Positions 26,785-38,168 of a stretch of DNA of 64,000 nucleotides are shown piece by piece. Position 1 is the first letter of the stretch. The number at the start of each line of letters is the position of its first letter. Location: NCBI RefSeq assembly GCF_008326425.1, contig NZ_AP018929.1, forward strand, positions 1,502,875 to 1,566,874, read 5' to 3'. Under the pieces are notes generated by a model. It was not told the origin of the DNA and did no database searches. It worked only from the letters and a program-made list of their open reading frames with translations. The stretch comes from Sulfuracidifex tepidarius. GTDB taxonomy: Archaea > Thermoproteota > Thermoprotei_A > Sulfolobales > Sulfolobaceae. The position numbers were made by a program, and so were the translations under genes.

Positions 26785-27189
26785 TTAACTCGTAGAAGTG
26801 CTCTGCGTCCTTTCTAAAGTTTTCTTTCTCTCGGCTGCCTTTCTTTCTATTGATTCCCTTCTCTTGTTATCACCTAAATCCAACTTTGTTATAACTACCT
26901 TAGAGGAATGTACCATGACATAAACTGGAGTTCCATCTACTTTCTTCCTGGAAAGTCCTTCTATTCCAATCCTTCCTGTCTTAGTATCTATTACTGCCAC
27001 TTTACCCTCAGTACCTATATGCTCTCCTCTGACTACCTTTACAGTATCTCCTTTCTTTACATTTATCCTGCTGATACCTTGCTGGGACTTTATATCGTCT
27101 GCAACTGGTGCTACTAGAAAGTTCTTTCTCAGATGCTTAGGCGCATGTCTAAGGAGATTTCTCTGTTTAGAAGGTTTAGAAGACACCAT
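26785..27189 (-). CDS. rpl24: Ribosomal protein uL24
   Basis: A 134-residue uL24. The KOW motif is KKGDTVKVVRGEHIGTEGK, with the basic N-terminal RHAPKHLRKNF typical of archaea. The C-terminal tail is Lys-, Glu- and Ser/Thr-rich. It lies between rpl14 and rps4e. Confidence 0.95.
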   Translation of the reverse strand: MVSSKPSKQRNLLRHAPKHLRKNFLVAPVADDIKSQQGISRINVKKGDTVKVVRGEHIGTEGKVAVIDTKTGRIGIEGLSRKKVDGTPVYVMVHSSKVVITKLDLGDNKRRESIERKAAERKKTLERTQSTSTS

Positions 27190-27201
27190 CTCAAACGCAC
27201 C

Positions 27202-27618
27202 TCAAATTACTATCGTAGCTTGACTTGCTATTTTTGGCCATCTCTCAGCTGCCTCTCTAGCTACTGGCCCTCTTATCTCAGTACCTTTCGGCGTTCCGTC
27301 TGGATTAACTATAACAACAGCATTGTCCTCGAAGGATATCCATGTACCGTCTGGTCTTCTGAAAGGCATACGTTGCCTAATTACGACAGCCTTGAATTTC
27401 TGTTTCCTCACTTCAGGAGATCCTTTCTTAACCGAAACCATTATCAAATCTGCTATGTTGGCAAAGGGAACTCTTCTCAGAACTCCATGATACCCATATA
27501 CGCCGATCACCATAGCTAGTTTGCCTCCGCTATTATCTGCAACAGTTACTTCCGACATATGCTGCAATGCCGGAGTAAGACCTTTTCTCGCACCTAATAC
27601 TTGTAGTTTCTCTGACAT
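27202..27618 (-). CDS. rpl14: Ribosomal protein uL14
   Basis: A 138-residue uL14, one of the most conserved proteins of the large subunit. [15 protein letters not shown] and [12 protein letters not shown] are signatures. It is found between rps17 and rpl24. Confidence 0.97.
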   Translation of the reverse strand: MSEKLQVLGARKGLTPALQHMSEVTVADNSGGKLAMVIGVYGYHGVLRRVPFANIADLIMVSVKKGSPEVRKQKFKAVVIRQRMPFRRPDGTWISFEDNAVVIVNPDGTPKGTEIRGPVAREAAERWPKIASQATIVI

Positions 27619-27623
27619 TCAAC

Positions 27624-27959
27624 TCACCTTTTTCCTACAACAACAAAAGAAACTGACTTCGCCAACTGTCTAGTCTCTCCGATTATAACTTTATCCCCTT
27701 CTTTTACATCTAAGCATGGAGGAATGTGAGCGTGGATCTTGCTTCTTCTCTTTTCATAACGTTTATACTTACTATTATAGAATAGGTACTCCCTTTCTAC
27801 AACTCCCATGTTCTTAGCTCTATATTTGACTAGAATACCTTCATCTACCATTCCTCTTACTCGCAACGTACCATGGAATGGACAGTTTATATCCTCACAT
27901 TTATTCTGAGGGGGAACTACTCCTGGTATCCCTACTTCCTTCACTTCTGAGAACTTCAT
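27624..27959 (-). CDS. rps17: Ribosomal protein uS17
   Basis: A 111-residue archaeal uS17, an OB-fold protein of the small subunit. It has CPFHGTLRVRG, SKIHAHIPPCLDVKEGDKV and the C-terminal VVVGKR. It is next to rnp1 with a six-base gap. Confidence 0.96.
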   Translation of the reverse strand: MKFSEVKEVGIPGVVPPQNKCEDINCPFHGTLRVRGMVDEGILVKYRAKNMGVVEREYLFYNSKYKRYEKRRSKIHAHIPPCLDVKEGDKVIIGETRQLAKSVSFVVVGKR

Positions 27960-27965
27960 GCAAAA

Positions 27966-28217
27966 TCACCTAATCTTTTTCGACCTTTTCCAAGGTTTAC
28001 CTAGCAGTTTGTCCCCTGGTATATTATAAGATTTTCCTTGCAACGAAAGAAGGAACACTCCGTTAGGTTTGTAGACCATTATCTCTCTTCCGTTTTCTTT
28101 TTTTATAACTAAAAATTTCTGTGTTTCATATATTACTTTCCCTGTTATACCTTGAATAGACTTATCAGTATAAGACAACACTTTTATGTTAGCCCCTATT
28201 AAGTCGAGAAACTTCAT
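27966..28217 (-). CDS. rnp1: RNase P protein component 1 (Rpp29/Pop4)
   Basis: An 83-residue subunit of archaeal RNase P, which matures tRNA 5' ends. GANIKVLSYTDKSIQGITG and the Sm-like barrel that follows match Rpp29, and the tail KPWKRSKKIR is basic. It keeps the usual archaeal place between rpl29 and rps17. Unlike its neighbours it is preceded by a 129-base gap with its own TATA-like sequence, so an internal promoter is likely. Confidence 0.92.
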   Translation of the reverse strand: MKFLDLIGANIKVLSYTDKSIQGITGKVIYETQKFLVIKKENGREIMVYKPNGVFLLSLQGKSYNIPGDKLLGKPWKRSKKIR

Positions 28218-28230
28218 GACATATGTTATA

Positions 28231-28245
28231 AGTAAATAAAAACTT
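28231..28245 (-). promoter_or_regulatory. Internal promoter (TATA) before rnp1
   Basis: The minus-strand AAGTTTTTATTTACT lies with its centre about 24 bases before the rnp1 ATG (28217), fitting a leaderless start. It lies in the only long gap inside the superoperon. Confidence 0.4.
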
Positions 28246-28346
28246 ATAGAATTGTTCCATACTTAGAACTAACATAAAATTACAAAACATGCATAATAAA
28301 TGAAACAACAATAGAAATAAAATGCACAGAATATAAATCAAATATT

Positions 28347-28574
28347 TTAGGTCTTATTAGAATTAGCGGAGCTTGGCTTCTCGCGTTCTTTCCGTATCTT
28401 TATAGTAAGAAGTCTAGCTATATCCTTCTTGGTGTTCCTTATAGACGCAGTATTCTTTAATGTACCGATCTTAGATTGAAGCCTGAGTTTCAAAAGCTCC
28501 ATCTGCAGCTCGTTTATCTTCTTGTCTATCTCCTCAATTTCCATCTTCTCAATTTCCTTAGCCTTTAACGTCAT
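28347..28574 (-). CDS. rpl29: Ribosomal protein uL29
   Basis: A 75-residue two-helix uL29 with [15 protein letters not shown] and [12 protein letters not shown], near the polypeptide exit. It overlaps rps3 by four bases. The 129 bases after it hold no gene I can support. Confidence 0.94.
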   Translation of the reverse strand: MTLKAKEIEKMEIEEIDKKINELQMELLKLRLQSKIGTLKNTASIRNTKKDIARLLTIKIRKEREKPSSANSNKT

Positions 28575-29293
28575 GACTGATCACCCTTTTCTGTTTCACT
28601 TTTTGATTCTGTGGCTCCTTCATCCATGAATGACACGTTAGTAACAGTTATTGCACCCTGAGATTGAGTGGGTGTCTCTCCCTCTTGGTTTATCTTAACC
28701 TCTTCGTTAAGGCTTATCTTGTCTATAGGCTTCTGTGGCTTAGTAATTACAACTTCCACTCCAAATATTCCAGGTTTCAATGTAGCTATTGCAATAGCTC
28801 TGTCGACCATATAGTCTAGACTTTGACCGCTCTTATAAACTGTGCCCTCTTTAAGTTTCTCATATCTAGCTCTTTCGGAGCTAAGTTTTCCGCTTATTAC
28901 TACCTCAGTACCTAAAGCGCCTGCATTCATTATTTTCCTAACTGTAATAAATGCTGCACGCCTGAAATGATAACCCTTTTCTAAAGTTATTGCTAATCTA
29001 AAAGCCATAAGTCTGGCATCAAGTTCAGGTTTCTCCACATTGGTGACAGTGATTTGCGGGTTCTCTATTTGATAATACTTTTCCAATATCTGGGCAAGCT
29101 GTTTTATTGTTCTTCCTTGCTTACCTATTATCATAGCTGGCCTACCGGCATAAATTATTACACGAGTGCCGATAGGGCTTCTATTTATTTCAACGCCTGA
29201 ATATTCAGCGTTATAAAACTGCTTAGCTAAGTACTGGTCTACCATAACTCTTGTCATATATTTTTGAAGGAAATATTTCCTTACATTTACCAT
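28571..29293 (-). CDS. rps3: Ribosomal protein uS3
   Basis: A 240-residue uS3 with a KH domain ([19 protein letters not shown]) and the C-terminal domain [15 protein letters not shown]. The acidic, Ser/Glu-rich C-terminal tail is common in archaeal S3. It starts one base after rpl22. Confidence 0.97.
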   Translation of the reverse strand: MVNVRKYFLQKYMTRVMVDQYLAKQFYNAEYSGVEINRSPIGTRVIIYAGRPAMIIGKQGRTIKQLAQILEKYYQIENPQITVTNVEKPELDARLMAFRLAITLEKGYHFRRAAFITVRKIMNAGALGTEVVISGKLSSERARYEKLKEGTVYKSGQSLDYMVDRAIAIATLKPGIFGVEVVITKPQKPIDKISLNEEVKINQEGETPTQSQGAITVTNVSFMDEGATESKSETEKGDQS

Positions 29294-29294
29294 C

Positions 29295-29768
29295 TTAATC
29301 CACCTCAGCTACTACTGCCTCAATATTTGAGGTGTATCTATATTTCTTCGAAGACCTTCCAAATGCACGTGGAATAAACCTCTTTAGTGTCAGTCCTTTA
29401 TGAGCTGCAATATGAACTATCTTTAATTTCTCAGTGTCTAGCCCCTTAGAACTTGCATTGACTTCTAAATTGTCTAGGAGCTTTAACACATATTTAGCTG
29501 CCTTACGAGGATATCTACCTGATTTTATACCCCAACGTTCTTCTAGATTTGATTTATGAGAAGCACCAGTGTTATACCTCCAATAAGGTACAGCCTCTTT
29601 CATGTCTATCACATTTTGCAAGTATGATTTCGCTTGAGTTAACTTCATCCCTCTGACCGCTTTACATACGTTATATAAATCTCTTATAGAAACTGGAGCC
29701 TCCCTCACTACAGCCTTAGCTACCTTTGACTCCTCGTATTTTAATTCTGGATATATCCATTTACTCAT
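29295..29768 (-). CDS. rpl22: Ribosomal protein uL22
   Basis: A 157-residue uL22 with [20 protein letters not shown] and the loop [19 protein letters not shown] that lines the exit tunnel. It follows rps19 by four bases. Confidence 0.96.
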   Translation of the reverse strand: MSKWIYPELKYEESKVAKAVVREAPVSIRDLYNVCKAVRGMKLTQAKSYLQNVIDMKEAVPYWRYNTGASHKSNLEERWGIKSGRYPRKAAKYVLKLLDNLEVNASSKGLDTEKLKIVHIAAHKGLTLKRFIPRAFGRSSKKYRYTSNIEAVVAEVD

Positions 29769-29772
29769 TTTA

Positions 29773-30204
29773 TCATCCCTTCATTGCCATGAACAGACTT
29801 GACCTTGTGGCCTTCAGACCAGGCTCTCCATGTTCTACCTTCTTTGTAGTGATTGAATATTCGCCCAAGTAATGACCTATCATTTCAGGTATCACCGTGA
29901 ATTCTACAAACTCTTTCCCATTGAATACAGCTAATTTAAGCCCTACCATCTCAGGTAGAATCACTAAGCTTCTAACATGCGTTTTTATTGTCTTGTTTTT
30001 CCCTTCCCTTCTATACTTCCTCATCTTCTCAAGCAGAGCACGCTGTGCATCAGTAAATCCCCTGTTAAGAGATCTTCTTTGCCTTGACGGTAAAAGTCTT
30101 ATGAACTCGTCCATTGGCATTGACATTAGCTCATCCAAAGTCTTACCTCTGTATTTGAACTTTCTCCATTCAGGCAGTATTTCTAATGACATACGATTAT
30201 TCAC
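29773..30204 (-). CDS. rps19: Ribosomal protein uS19
   Basis: A 143-residue uS19 with FRYRGK-like [15 protein letters not shown] and the conserved [14 protein letters not shown]. The start shown gives [13 protein letters not shown]; the Met at residue 5 (30192) is an equally possible start. It is in S10-operon order after rpl2. Confidence 0.95.
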   Translation of the reverse strand: MNNRMSLEILPEWRKFKYRGKTLDELMSMPMDEFIRLLPSRQRRSLNRGFTDAQRALLEKMRKYRREGKNKTIKTHVRSLVILPEMVGLKLAVFNGKEFVEFTVIPEMIGHYLGEYSITTKKVEHGEPGLKATRSSLFMAMKG

Positions 30205-30225
30205 CTTTCATAGAATATTTAAAAT

Positions 30226-30939
30226 TCACTTACTCTCCCTCCTTCCAGTTCTTCTTGCTGCTATATGTCCTACTTTTCTTCCCGGTGGTGCATTACGCGA
30301 TACTGTAGATGGCCTGCTTACGCTGGCATGTAACCCTCCACCATGAGGATGATCCGCCACATTCATTGCCACTCCTCTTACATGAGGCCACTTCTTAGCT
30401 TTAGCCTTGAATCTCCAATAGTTATTTCCCGCTTTCAGTATAGGTTTCTCTGTCACACCTCCTCCTGCGACTACGCCTACAGTAGCCCTTGCATTTTGCT
30501 CTACTGCTATGATCTTATCAGATGGTAACTTTATCATTACTTTATCTTCAGACTTACCTATAACTATACCATAACTGCCAGCTACCCTAGCATACCTTCC
30601 TCCATCACCACGATTCTTCTCTATATTACATACTAAAGACCCCTCAGGTAATGAAGAGACTTCTACTATGTTACCCATGGAAGGGTTGGATGTCCCTAAT
30701 TCTATTTTCTGCCCTATTCTAAGACCTTGTACAGCTTGAGTAAAGAATTTAGTTCCATCTTCTAGTTTTATTTCAGCTAAAGGAGCTGACATACCGGGGT
30801 TATGACAAATGTCAATTACTTTCCCTATCAAATGGCCTTGTATGTTTGGATATCTTGCTTTACCTACTTTCTGCCATCCCGGGTTTCTGAAATTTATATT
30901 ACCTCTTCCAGCCCTCTGTTGTAATAGACTTTTACCCAT
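30226..30939 (-). CDS. rpl2: Ribosomal protein uL2
   Basis: A 237-residue uL2, needed for subunit association and the peptidyl-transferase centre. It has the highly conserved [15 protein letters not shown] (His of the centre) and the C-terminal basic [11 protein letters not shown]. It is in the normal position after rpl23. Confidence 0.97.
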   Translation of the reverse strand: MGKSLLQQRAGRGNINFRNPGWQKVGKARYPNIQGHLIGKVIDICHNPGMSAPLAEIKLEDGTKFFTQAVQGLRIGQKIELGTSNPSMGNIVEVSSLPEGSLVCNIEKNRGDGGRYARVAGSYGIVIGKSEDKVMIKLPSDKIIAVEQNARATVGVVAGGGVTEKPILKAGNNYWRFKAKAKKWPHVRGVAMNVADHPHGGGLHASVSRPSTVSRNAPPGRKVGHIAARRTGRRESK

Positions 30940-30950
30940 TCAAACCACCT

Positions 30951-31202
30951 TTAGAATATACCCAACTTTCCAGCTAAATCACTGGCTTTATATTCGGATG
31001 ATAGCTTAACAAATGCCTTCTTTTCACCGCGAGGAGTTATCTCAATATTTACCTTCTGAACCTTGACCTCGAAAAGTTCCTCTACCTCTTTTTTGACCTC
31101 TATTTTCGTAGCCTTTCTATCTACGATCAAAACTATTGTGTTGGCGCTTTCAATAAGCCTTATGGCTTTCTCCGCCGCCACACCACTTAAAATTACGCTC
31201 AT
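30951..31202 (-). CDS. rpl23: Ribosomal protein uL23
   Basis: An 83-residue uL23 with [17 protein letters not shown] and [10 protein letters not shown], located at the tunnel exit and docking SRP. It overlaps rpl4 by four bases. Confidence 0.95.
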   Translation of the reverse strand: MSVILSGVAAEKAIRLIESANTIVLIVDRKATKIEVKKEVEELFEVKVQKVNIEITPRGEKKAFVKLSSEYKASDLAGKLGIF

Positions 31203-31996
31203 TCCTTAGCACCAAGCCTTTTGTTTAACTCAGTAATTGAGCTCTCCGTATATATTGTTAATCTGCCTGCTAACCCCCCTGGAGCTAGATGGATTATGCT
31301 GACTTCGGACGATGTAGTAACGTCTGCACCGGCAAGATTTCTAAAAGCTCTAATTATGGGTAAATCGAAGGAATGCGTTACTAAAAGAGGACCTCTAGGC
31401 ACCTTGTACTTTCTTCCCCTCATCTTACCTTTACCAGCTCGTATCGATCTTCCCTGCTTTACCCTTTCAACGTCCTGCAATACCCCTAGAGCGTCTAATA
31501 ACTTCTCGATCTCAGACGCTTTAGATAACTGTGCTACATCATCCTTGATTATAATTGGCAGGTTAGAAGATGAGAACTTATGGCCTCTTTTCTTAACTAA
31601 CTCCAAGTCTGTGGTAGCACTCAAAGCACTGATTACAGCCATTTTCATCTCTTTCTTATTGATATATTCGACTATCTTCTCTCTAGGAGATGGAGGAAAT
31701 GAAGCCCTACCTCCGACAGTATTAGGTGCCAACGCTGCGTCTCCGCTAATCTTTACTCTAGGAACTCTGGCCATTCCTAAATTTATTCCAAAACTTTCTG
31801 CGGAAGTTCTTCTTCCAGCGTTAGGATCTCTTCCTTTGGGTTGAAGCCCACTAGTAAATGAGGCATGAAAAGCTCTCCTTATTAGATCTTCTCTCAAGGG
31901 ATAGCTGAATATCAATGGAAGGCTTATTTCGTTCTCCGTCTTCCCCTCTCTAGAAAATACTTGGGCCTTCTTTTGTGATAGTTCCAGATACATCAT
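31199..31996 (-). CDS. rpl4: Ribosomal protein uL4
   Basis: A 265-residue archaeal uL4. The tunnel loop has [20 protein letters not shown], and the globular part has [21 protein letters not shown] long antisense frame at 31221-31844 is a shadow of this gene. Confidence 0.96.
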   Translation of the reverse strand: MMYLELSQKKAQVFSREGKTENEISLPLIFSYPLREDLIRRAFHASFTSGLQPKGRDPNAGRRTSAESFGINLGMARVPRVKISGDAALAPNTVGGRASFPPSPREKIVEYINKKEMKMAVISALSATTDLELVKKRGHKFSSSNLPIIIKDDVAQLSKASEIEKLLDALGVLQDVERVKQGRSIRAGKGKMRGRKYKVPRGPLLVTHSFDLPIIRAFRNLAGADVTTSSEVSIIHLAPGGLAGRLTIYTESSITELNKRLGAKE

Positions 31997-32002
31997 TCTA
32001 TC

Positions 32003-33016
32003 TCACCCTTGTTTACTGAAAATGTCTATATATGTAACTTGTGGAGCCTCTGCAGGGATCTGGAACGGCCTTATAGGATACCTCAGAAATAGAGGTCTCT
32101 TCTTAGATCCTTGTACAGAACCCTTAACAACTACATATTTACCGCTAACAAAGCCATAATTAACGAAACCGCCTGCAGGATTTATCTCATTTGGATCGGA
32201 TGATATTTTCAGAATTCTTTTGTTGTAAGATGTTCTTCTATGGAATCCCATTTGACCAGGCTGGGGAGTATAGCTGGGAGTTCCTAGAGATGGACCTTTG
32301 GTACCTGCCTTTCTACTGCCTTTCCTATGTTTATGCCATCTAGGTAACTCCACTGTACTATACCTTTTAACAACTCCTTGGAATCCTTTCCCCTTAGTTA
32401 CTCCTATTACGTCTATTAATTGTCCTACCTTGAATACAGAATCAACTTCTACAGTTTTACCTAGGATGCTCATAACGTAGTCTAATTGAGAGTTTATATT
32501 CCCTCCTCCAACTTGTATTTCAGAAACATCAGGAACCTTCTTACCTAAAGCTTTAACATTCTTTGTAATAGACCCAGCTACAATTCTGATATAACCTGCT
32601 TTCTCTATATTTTGCTTTATTTTTTCTATAGACTTATTGTTATCTTCTGCATCGACCTTAAAATGTCTCATTCTGCCTTGTAAGTTTAGGTCTTTAGGTA
32701 GGTCTTGTGCCCAATATTCTCCAATTATATTGCCCTTGGGTGTATATACCCTTAGAGCCATTGGGACAATAGGTGGAGTTTCAATTACAGTAACTGGAAC
32801 AAATATCTCCTTCCCAAAAGTCTCTGACCTCTGCTTGTCATTTACCATATAAATATGTGTCATTCCTGCTTTATAGCCTATGAAACCCATCAATGTCGGA
32901 GTTTCTGAAGTCAAAGATGGCCAACTTCTAGGCGTAGGCAGAAATTCTGATGATCTTTTCCTAGGTCTTAACCCTGCAGATCCACGCCTCGGTGAAGATA
33001 ATTTACGATGACCCAT
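32003..33016 (-). CDS. rpl3: Ribosomal protein uL3
   Basis: A 337-residue archaeal uL3, first gene of the S10/spc superoperon here. It has MGHRKLSSPRRGSAGLRPRK, GFIGYKAGMTHI and the tryptophan-finger region around PRWHKHRKGSRKAGT. A leader of about 20 bases holds AGAGGTAAGG as a Shine-Dalgarno-like site. Confidence 0.97.
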   Translation of the reverse strand: MGHRKLSSPRRGSAGLRPRKRSSEFLPTPRSWPSLTSETPTLMGFIGYKAGMTHIYMVNDKQRSETFGKEIFVPVTVIETPPIVPMALRVYTPKGNIIGEYWAQDLPKDLNLQGRMRHFKVDAEDNNKSIEKIKQNIEKAGYIRIVAGSITKNVKALGKKVPDVSEIQVGGGNINSQLDYVMSILGKTVEVDSVFKVGQLIDVIGVTKGKGFQGVVKRYSTVELPRWHKHRKGSRKAGTKGPSLGTPSYTPQPGQMGFHRRTSYNKRILKISSDPNEINPAGGFVNYGFVSGKYVVVKGSVQGSKKRPLFLRYPIRPFQIPAEAPQVTYIDIFSKQG

Positions 33017-33055
33017 TAGCCTTACCTCTTACAATCCACTATTTCTTTTGCCTCT

Positions 33056-33067
33056 CGTTTAAAAGAC
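33056..33067 (-). promoter_or_regulatory. Promoter (TATA) of the S10/spc superoperon
   Basis: The minus-strand GTCTTTTAAACG is a good TATA/BRE match about 45 bases before the rpl3 ATG, giving a start near 33035 and a short leader with a Shine-Dalgarno-like AGAGGT. It lies right behind the SPOUT methyltransferase stop (33080). Confidence 0.5.
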
Positions 33068-33079
33068 TATCGTGAAGTT

Positions 33080-33844
33080 TCAATTTATTATTACGTTTAA
33101 AACTGATAGAGATATAGCAAGAGCCTCCTCTGCTCGTACGTCCCTAACACCCTGTTTAGGAACGAAATTATAATAATTAACATCTAAATCGTTCTTATTA
33201 CTACAGTCATTAACTATTCTTATTATTTTACCTTTTGGTGGACCTATTATTAGAGTAGTACCTCCGTTATCATATTTTCTCCTTATTTGATGCAAACACT
33301 CCATGGGGTTTTCTCCATTCCTACTTCCTACTATAACGAATCCAGATAAAGATGGACAGAGGTCTTCTTTGTCGATTATCTTCTGAGTAGGACCTGAATA
33401 TTGAACGTAGCTAGGATATTTAATTCCTTGTTTCTTTATAGAATCTACAATCATGATTTCACAGTCTCTGCATGGCGACGTTATTTCTAATCCAAAGTTA
33501 CCTTTAGAACCAAATCTAAGTTCTCCCTCAATAGGTTCGGCTTTCCTAGGATGAGAAGGTAAGTTCAAAGGACTTAGAAGCCCCACATACTTAAGTTCCC
33601 TCCTCATTGAAAGTTCCTTCTTCAAATAAGGTGGAAGTATGGAATATTCATACAAGCTATGGATTAACCGCGTCAAACTTTCAATTCCGATGTCATTTAC
33701 CCACGTTACATTAGAGACTCTAAATATACTTAATATACGGATTATAAACGAGAATTTCTCAGTTACATACCTTAAGTCTTTTTTATCAAAGATAGAAAGA
33801 AAAAGTACCACATTGAGCGGTTTCCTTCGAGGGAATGAAATCAA
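33080..33844 (-). CDS. SPOUT-type RNA methyltransferase (DUF171 family)
   Basis: A 254-residue protein of the archaeal DUF171/SPOUT1-like family, often placed just before rpl3. [21 protein letters not shown] is the first strand region. [13 protein letters not shown] and [21 protein letters not shown] form the C-terminal SAM-binding knot. The insert between them would be the OB-like domain. The likely start is TTG at 33844, overlapping the ileS stop (TTGA); an in-frame ATG at 33898 would lie inside ileS and add a non-family extension. Target RNA unknown. Confidence 0.78.
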   Translation of the reverse strand: MISFPRRKPLNVVLFLSIFDKKDLRYVTEKFSFIIRILSIFRVSNVTWVNDIGIESLTRLIHSLYEYSILPPYLKKELSMRRELKYVGLLSPLNLPSHPRKAEPIEGELRFGSKGNFGLEITSPCRDCEIMIVDSIKKQGIKYPSYVQYSGPTQKIIDKEDLCPSLSGFVIVGSRNGENPMECLHQIRRKYDNGGTTLIIGPPKGKIIRIVNDCSNKNDLDVNYYNFVPKQGVRDVRAEEALAISLSVLNVIIN

Positions 33845-36800
33845 GACAGGTTTACCTTCCTTATTTCTATTAAGTATTGTTCGTCCTCTATATCCCACGC
33901 CTTATAATCGCTTAGTGTATCACTTATTTTGACTTCAGTAGCCCTCACCTCGTTCTTAATGTAATCCTTCCACCTCAGGATAGTTTCAGTCCTCCCCGAA
34001 GGAGGCTTTATGTTAACCTCAATAAAGTCAGTAATGTCCATGCCTCTCTCTTTCCTCATAAATTGTATTCTTCTAACTATATCCCTAATTATACCTTCCT
34101 CTTCTTCTTCCGATGATACCTCCTTATTTATCACGATCATGCCACCTTCAAATTTAGATGAGATATACCCTTCCTTAGTCTCTTCTGAAACTCTCACATG
34201 ATCCTTTGTGATCCTAAACTCCGATCCTTCGATGTTCACTAGATGATAACCGTTGGACAGAATGTCCTTAGCAACGTTCTCTTGGTTCCTCTCAATATAC
34301 TCAGAAATTTTCTTTGCCATATTCTTGAATTCCTTACCTATGGCAGATTTATTTGGTTCAACTTTAAAGGTACTGAAATTCGCGTAATCGGTCATGGACA
34401 TGAACTGAAGGTCTTTGACATTAAGGACAGATTTCAGTATGTCAACGACCTTGAGGAGATTCTTAGATTCGCCTTCATCATTCAGAAGGACGTAGGCTTT
34501 CTTAAGTGGCCATCTCAGTTTTATCCCTGCTCTTGCCCTAGCGTTCAAACCGGATTCTTCTATCTCTTTAACTTTTAGAATAGATCTCTCCAATTCATCG
34601 TTTATGAAAGTCTTATCGACTTTAGGCAAATCTTCCATGCTTATACTTAACTTCGGGTTTACTACGAACCTTTGATATATCTCTTCTGCTATATAAGGTA
34701 TCGCTACAGAAATTATTATTAAAGATCCCTTTAAAATATTATAAAGTACAGTATACATTGCTATTTTAGAGTTATCTTTTCCTTCTACCCATGCCCTCCT
34801 TCTGGCTAACCTCAGGTAGAACCTGCTTATATCCTCCTCAATGAACTGCGTGATAGCATTTGCTAGTTCATGAACCTTATAGTTCTTCATGGAAGCGTAG
34901 ACGGCTTTCAACGTTCTGTTATACTTTGAGAGAATCCAAAGATCTGACGTATCAAGCCAGCCCTTTACGTCATCAATTGAGTAATTATTTGGATCGAATT
35001 CATCTATTGACATGTAAGTTGATGCGAACACAAACACGTTCCATATTACTTGAAGCTCCCTTTTTATTAGATCCATTGATGTCCACGAAAATTTAGCGTC
35101 CTCCCATGTAGTGTTTTTCAATAGCCATAGCCTAAGTATATCCCTTCCATATTTTTCTATTACAACCGATGGTTCTACGTAATTACCTAGGCTTTTATGC
35201 ATCTCTCGTCCTTGTTCATCGAGCATAAAGCCATGAACTAGAACTGACTCGTAAGGGGCTCTATCCAATAATATCATTCCAGCCCTCAAGAGACTAAAGA
35301 ACCATCCCCTAAGCTGATCATGACCTTCTAAAACCAGATCTACTAGTCCTGCTTCTTTCCATACCTCCTCCCAATTCTTTCCTAAACTTGCATAAAATGC
35401 TACTCCGCTATCGAACCAGACATCCGCAACGTCTGGTATTCTATACGATTCAGCTCCACATTTATTACATTTGACTACTACTTTATCTATCCATGGTCTG
35501 TGAAGGTCATCCGGAACTTCGCTAACCGCGACCCTTTTCAATTCGTCTTTGCTACCAACTACTGTAACGTTCCCACACTTAGAGCATACCCATATGGGTA
35601 ATGGAGTTCCCCAGAAACGTTGTCTACTTACTACCCAATCTCTTAGATCTCTTACCATGTTCCCTATCCTGGTTTTCCCCCATTCAGGAACCCAGTTAAC
35701 TTTCTCTATTTGAGAAAGCATCTCGTTTTTCATTTCTGTCACTTTTATGAACCATTGGTCTATGGCTCTAAGTATGAGAGGAGTCTTGCATCTCCAGCAG
35801 ATGGGGTACCTATGGACTATCTTTGAAGAATGAAGAAGGGAATTAGTCTCCTTCAAGTCTTGAATGATCTCTTGTGACGCATCGCGTACGTATTTACCTT
35901 TATATTTACCTACTTTCTCTGTGAACTTGCCTTGGTCATCTACCAACATAATCACGGGCATTCCGTGCTTTGTCCCAACAGTGAAGTCCTCTTCTCCATG
36001 ACCAGGAGCAGAGTGAACCAGACCGGTACCATCGTCAAGAGTTACTATTTCACCTCCGTCCACGACCTGATGATATTCCTCATGGTCTTTCTGGAAGCTA
36101 AGTATTTCCTTCAGTGGGTGTTCGTATTTGGTACCCAACAGCTTTTCTCCTTTATATTCAGATAAAATTTCATATTTCTCTATACCAGCTTCCTTCATTA
36201 CACTTTCCACTCTAGCCTTAGCGATCACATATACCTCGTTCCCTACCTTCACGTCGGCATAGTCGTAGTCCTTATTTATCATCACGAAAACGTTTGATGG
36301 TATAGTCCAAGGGGTAGTAGTCCATATTAGAAGGTATTTATTAGGTTCGCCTTTAATCTTGAACTTGACGTATATAGATGGATCTTCTATGTCTTTATAT
36401 TCTGAAACCTCATAATCAGAGAGTGTAGTCTCACATCTAGGACACCAGTGAAGAACTGATACTCCCTTCTTTAAAAGACCCTTTTCGTGAGCTTTCTTAA
36501 TGATAAGCCAAGAATTACTCATGTAATTTTGGTCAAGCGTTAGATAAGGATTATCCCAGTCCATGAAGACTCCGATGTTCTTGAAATTCTCAGTCATAGC
36601 TTTGACGTTGTCCAGAGCGAAAGATTTACAATATTTAACGAAGTTCTCTATGCCAACTTTCTCTATTATCTCTTGCTTATTTTTTATATTAAATTTCTTT
36701 TCTGTGGCAACTTCTATTGGTAACCCGTGCGTATCATACCCAGGCTGATCGTAGACCCTCTTACCGTTTAATCTTTCGTAACGAAGAATGCAATCTTTTA

Positions 36801-36984
36801 TCACCTTATTCCAGATCGTGCCTATATGGGGCACTGGCGCAGAAGGATAAGGAGGCCCGTCTATGAAGAGAAACTTGCCATCTCTTTTCTTGTTTTCCTC
36901 TTTAAGTTTCTCATAAATAGAATTTATTTTCCAATACTCTATTATTTTTTGTTCAACTTCCTTTATATCCAACTTATTGTCCAA
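33841..36984 (-). CDS. ileS: Isoleucyl-tRNA synthetase
   Basis: A 1047-residue class I synthetase. The HIGH motif is seen as PHIGT (about residue 53). An editing CP1 domain follows, with zinc pairs such as CPRC, CWRC, CSKC and CNKC. The KMSKS equivalent reads MHKSLGN. The anticodon-binding domain and a C-terminal domain complete the protein. It charges tRNA-Ile. The 3' end is coupled to the SPOUT gene. A 156-base gap separates it from leuB. Confidence 0.97.
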   Translation of the reverse strand: MDNKLDIKEVEQKIIEYWKINSIYEKLKEENKKRDGKFLFIDGPPYPSAPVPHIGTIWNKVIKDCILRYERLNGKRVYDQPGYDTHGLPIEVATEKKFNIKNKQEIIEKVGIENFVKYCKSFALDNVKAMTENFKNIGVFMDWDNPYLTLDQNYMSNSWLIIKKAHEKGLLKKGVSVLHWCPRCETTLSDYEVSEYKDIEDPSIYVKFKIKGEPNKYLLIWTTTPWTIPSNVFVMINKDYDYADVKVGNEVYVIAKARVESVMKEAGIEKYEILSEYKGEKLLGTKYEHPLKEILSFQKDHEEYHQVVDGGEIVTLDDGTGLVHSAPGHGEEDFTVGTKHGMPVIMLVDDQGKFTEKVGKYKGKYVRDASQEIIQDLKETNSLLHSSKIVHRYPICWRCKTPLILRAIDQWFIKVTEMKNEMLSQIEKVNWVPEWGKTRIGNMVRDLRDWVVSRQRFWGTPLPIWVCSKCGNVTVVGSKDELKRVAVSEVPDDLHRPWIDKVVVKCNKCGAESYRIPDVADVWFDSGVAFYASLGKNWEEVWKEAGLVDLVLEGHDQLRGWFFSLLRAGMILLDRAPYESVLVHGFMLDEQGREMHKSLGNYVEPSVVIEKYGRDILRLWLLKNTTWEDAKFSWTSMDLIKRELQVIWNVFVFASTYMSIDEFDPNNYSIDDVKGWLDTSDLWILSKYNRTLKAVYASMKNYKVHELANAITQFIEEDISRFYLRLARRRAWVEGKDNSKIAMYTVLYNILKGSLIIISVAIPYIAEEIYQRFVVNPKLSISMEDLPKVDKTFINDELERSILKVKEIEESGLNARARAGIKLRWPLKKAYVLLNDEGESKNLLKVVDILKSVLNVKDLQFMSMTDYANFSTFKVEPNKSAIGKEFKNMAKKISEYIERNQENVAKDILSNGYHLVNIEGSEFRITKDHVRVSEETKEGYISSKFEGGMIVINKEVSSEEEEEGIIRDIVRRIQFMRKERGMDITDFIEVNIKPPSGRTETILRWKDYIKNEVRATEVKISDTLSDYKAWDIEDEQYLIEIRKVNLS

Positions 36985-37140
36985 CGCTCTTACTGGGGAT
37001 AATTCAGCCCACCACTAGCTCTTCATAAATACAGTTTAAAAATTTGAAATCTGAAGCGTACCTGATTCTCGTGCCATAAAATGTGCTTTAAGTGAGAAAC
37101 AAAGAACCCTTAGAATCTCCTATTAGGCCGAAATTGATTC

Positions 37141-38154
37141 TTATCTTATCTTAGAAAATATTTCTGTAGATATCTCAGATAGTGTCGATGAACCTCCTAT
37201 ATCAGGAGTCAATTTATTTCCGTCCAAATAGACCTTTCTAATAGATTCCTCTAATGAGGTAGCTGCCCTGGCGTATTTTTGTTCGTTAGAGATTTCACTC
37301 ATACGTTGAAGCATCATTGATATAGATAAAAGGAAAGCGGTAGGATTTACTATTCCCTTTCCCGCTATGTCGAAGGCTGCACCATGTACGGGTTCAAACA
37401 TAGATTTCTCGTCCCCTATATTGGCTGAAGGGGCTATACCTAGGCTTCCAGCTATCTGGCTTGCCTCGTCGCTTAAAATGTCTCCATAAACGTTTGTAGT
37501 TACGATAACATCGAAATAAGAAGGTTTCCTCACTAAATTCGCGGCTGCAGCATCAACATACATTTCTTCGAAATCGACTTTACCTTTTAGAATTTCTTTA
37601 CAAGAAGAGGCAAATAGTCCATCGGTAACTCTCATTACGTTCGCCTTATGGACGCAGGTCACCTTGTTTCTCCTCTTCTTTGCATAGGATAATGCTACGT
37701 TAGCGATCCTTCTCGACGCGAAATCAGTTATAACTTTCATTGCAACCGCTGTGCCCTTAGAAGGGACGAACTCGTAACCTTTATACAAGTCTTCAGTGTT
37801 CTCTCTCACTATCAGGATGTCAACATCCTTATAAAGGGAGCTGACATTAGGCAATGACTTTGCGGGTCTGATGTTAGCATACATATCGTACATTTGTCTT
37901 AACCTTACTACAACGTCCATTGCAGACTCTCCGACTGGACCTTTGAGTATCATATCAGCCTTAGATATGACATTAATTGTATCTTTGGGAAGTGCCTCAC
38001 CATATTTAGCTAAAGCCGAGTCGCCTGCCTCCACTTCAACTAGATCTAAATCTAATGAGTATATCTCCTTTAGTTTGGCTATTATTTTCTTAGATTCAGA
38101 ATATATTTCAGGACCGACTCCATCTCCAGGTAGAACTGCTACAGTGAAATGCAT
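37141..38154 (-). CDS. leuB: 3-Isopropylmalate dehydrogenase
   Basis: A 337-residue enzyme, the same length as the Sulfolobus enzyme it closely resembles. It begins MHFTVAVLPGDGVGPE and has RENTEDLYKGYE, the catalytic Lys in CVHKANVM, and NVYGDILSDEASQIAGSLG with the metal-binding Asp. It oxidatively decarboxylates 3-isopropylmalate in leucine synthesis; relatives use isocitrate or homoisocitrate, and Sulfolobus enzymes can be bifunctional. No leuA, leuC or leuD is adjacent. It follows the DUF447 gene by 14 bases. Confidence 0.9.
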   Translation of the reverse strand: MHFTVAVLPGDGVGPEIYSESKKIIAKLKEIYSLDLDLVEVEAGDSALAKYGEALPKDTINVISKADMILKGPVGESAMDVVVRLRQMYDMYANIRPAKSLPNVSSLYKDVDILIVRENTEDLYKGYEFVPSKGTAVAMKVITDFASRRIANVALSYAKKRRNKVTCVHKANVMRVTDGLFASSCKEILKGKVDFEEMYVDAAAANLVRKPSYFDVIVTTNVYGDILSDEASQIAGSLGIAPSANIGDEKSMFEPVHGAAFDIAGKGIVNPTAFLLSISMMLQRMSEISNEQKYARAATSLEESIRKVYLDGNKLTPDIGGSSTLSEISTEIFSKIR

Positions 38155-38168
38155 AGATAGAGAAAATA

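Noticed and set aside
31221-31844. A 207-codon plus-strand open frame
   Set aside because: It lies fully antisense to rpl4, a certain gene, and its composition is what the reverse strand of a basic ribosomal protein gives.
33841-36984. Loss of the KMSKS motif in ileS
   Set aside because: The MHKSLGN variant appears usual for archaeal IleRS, so it is not evidence of inactivation.
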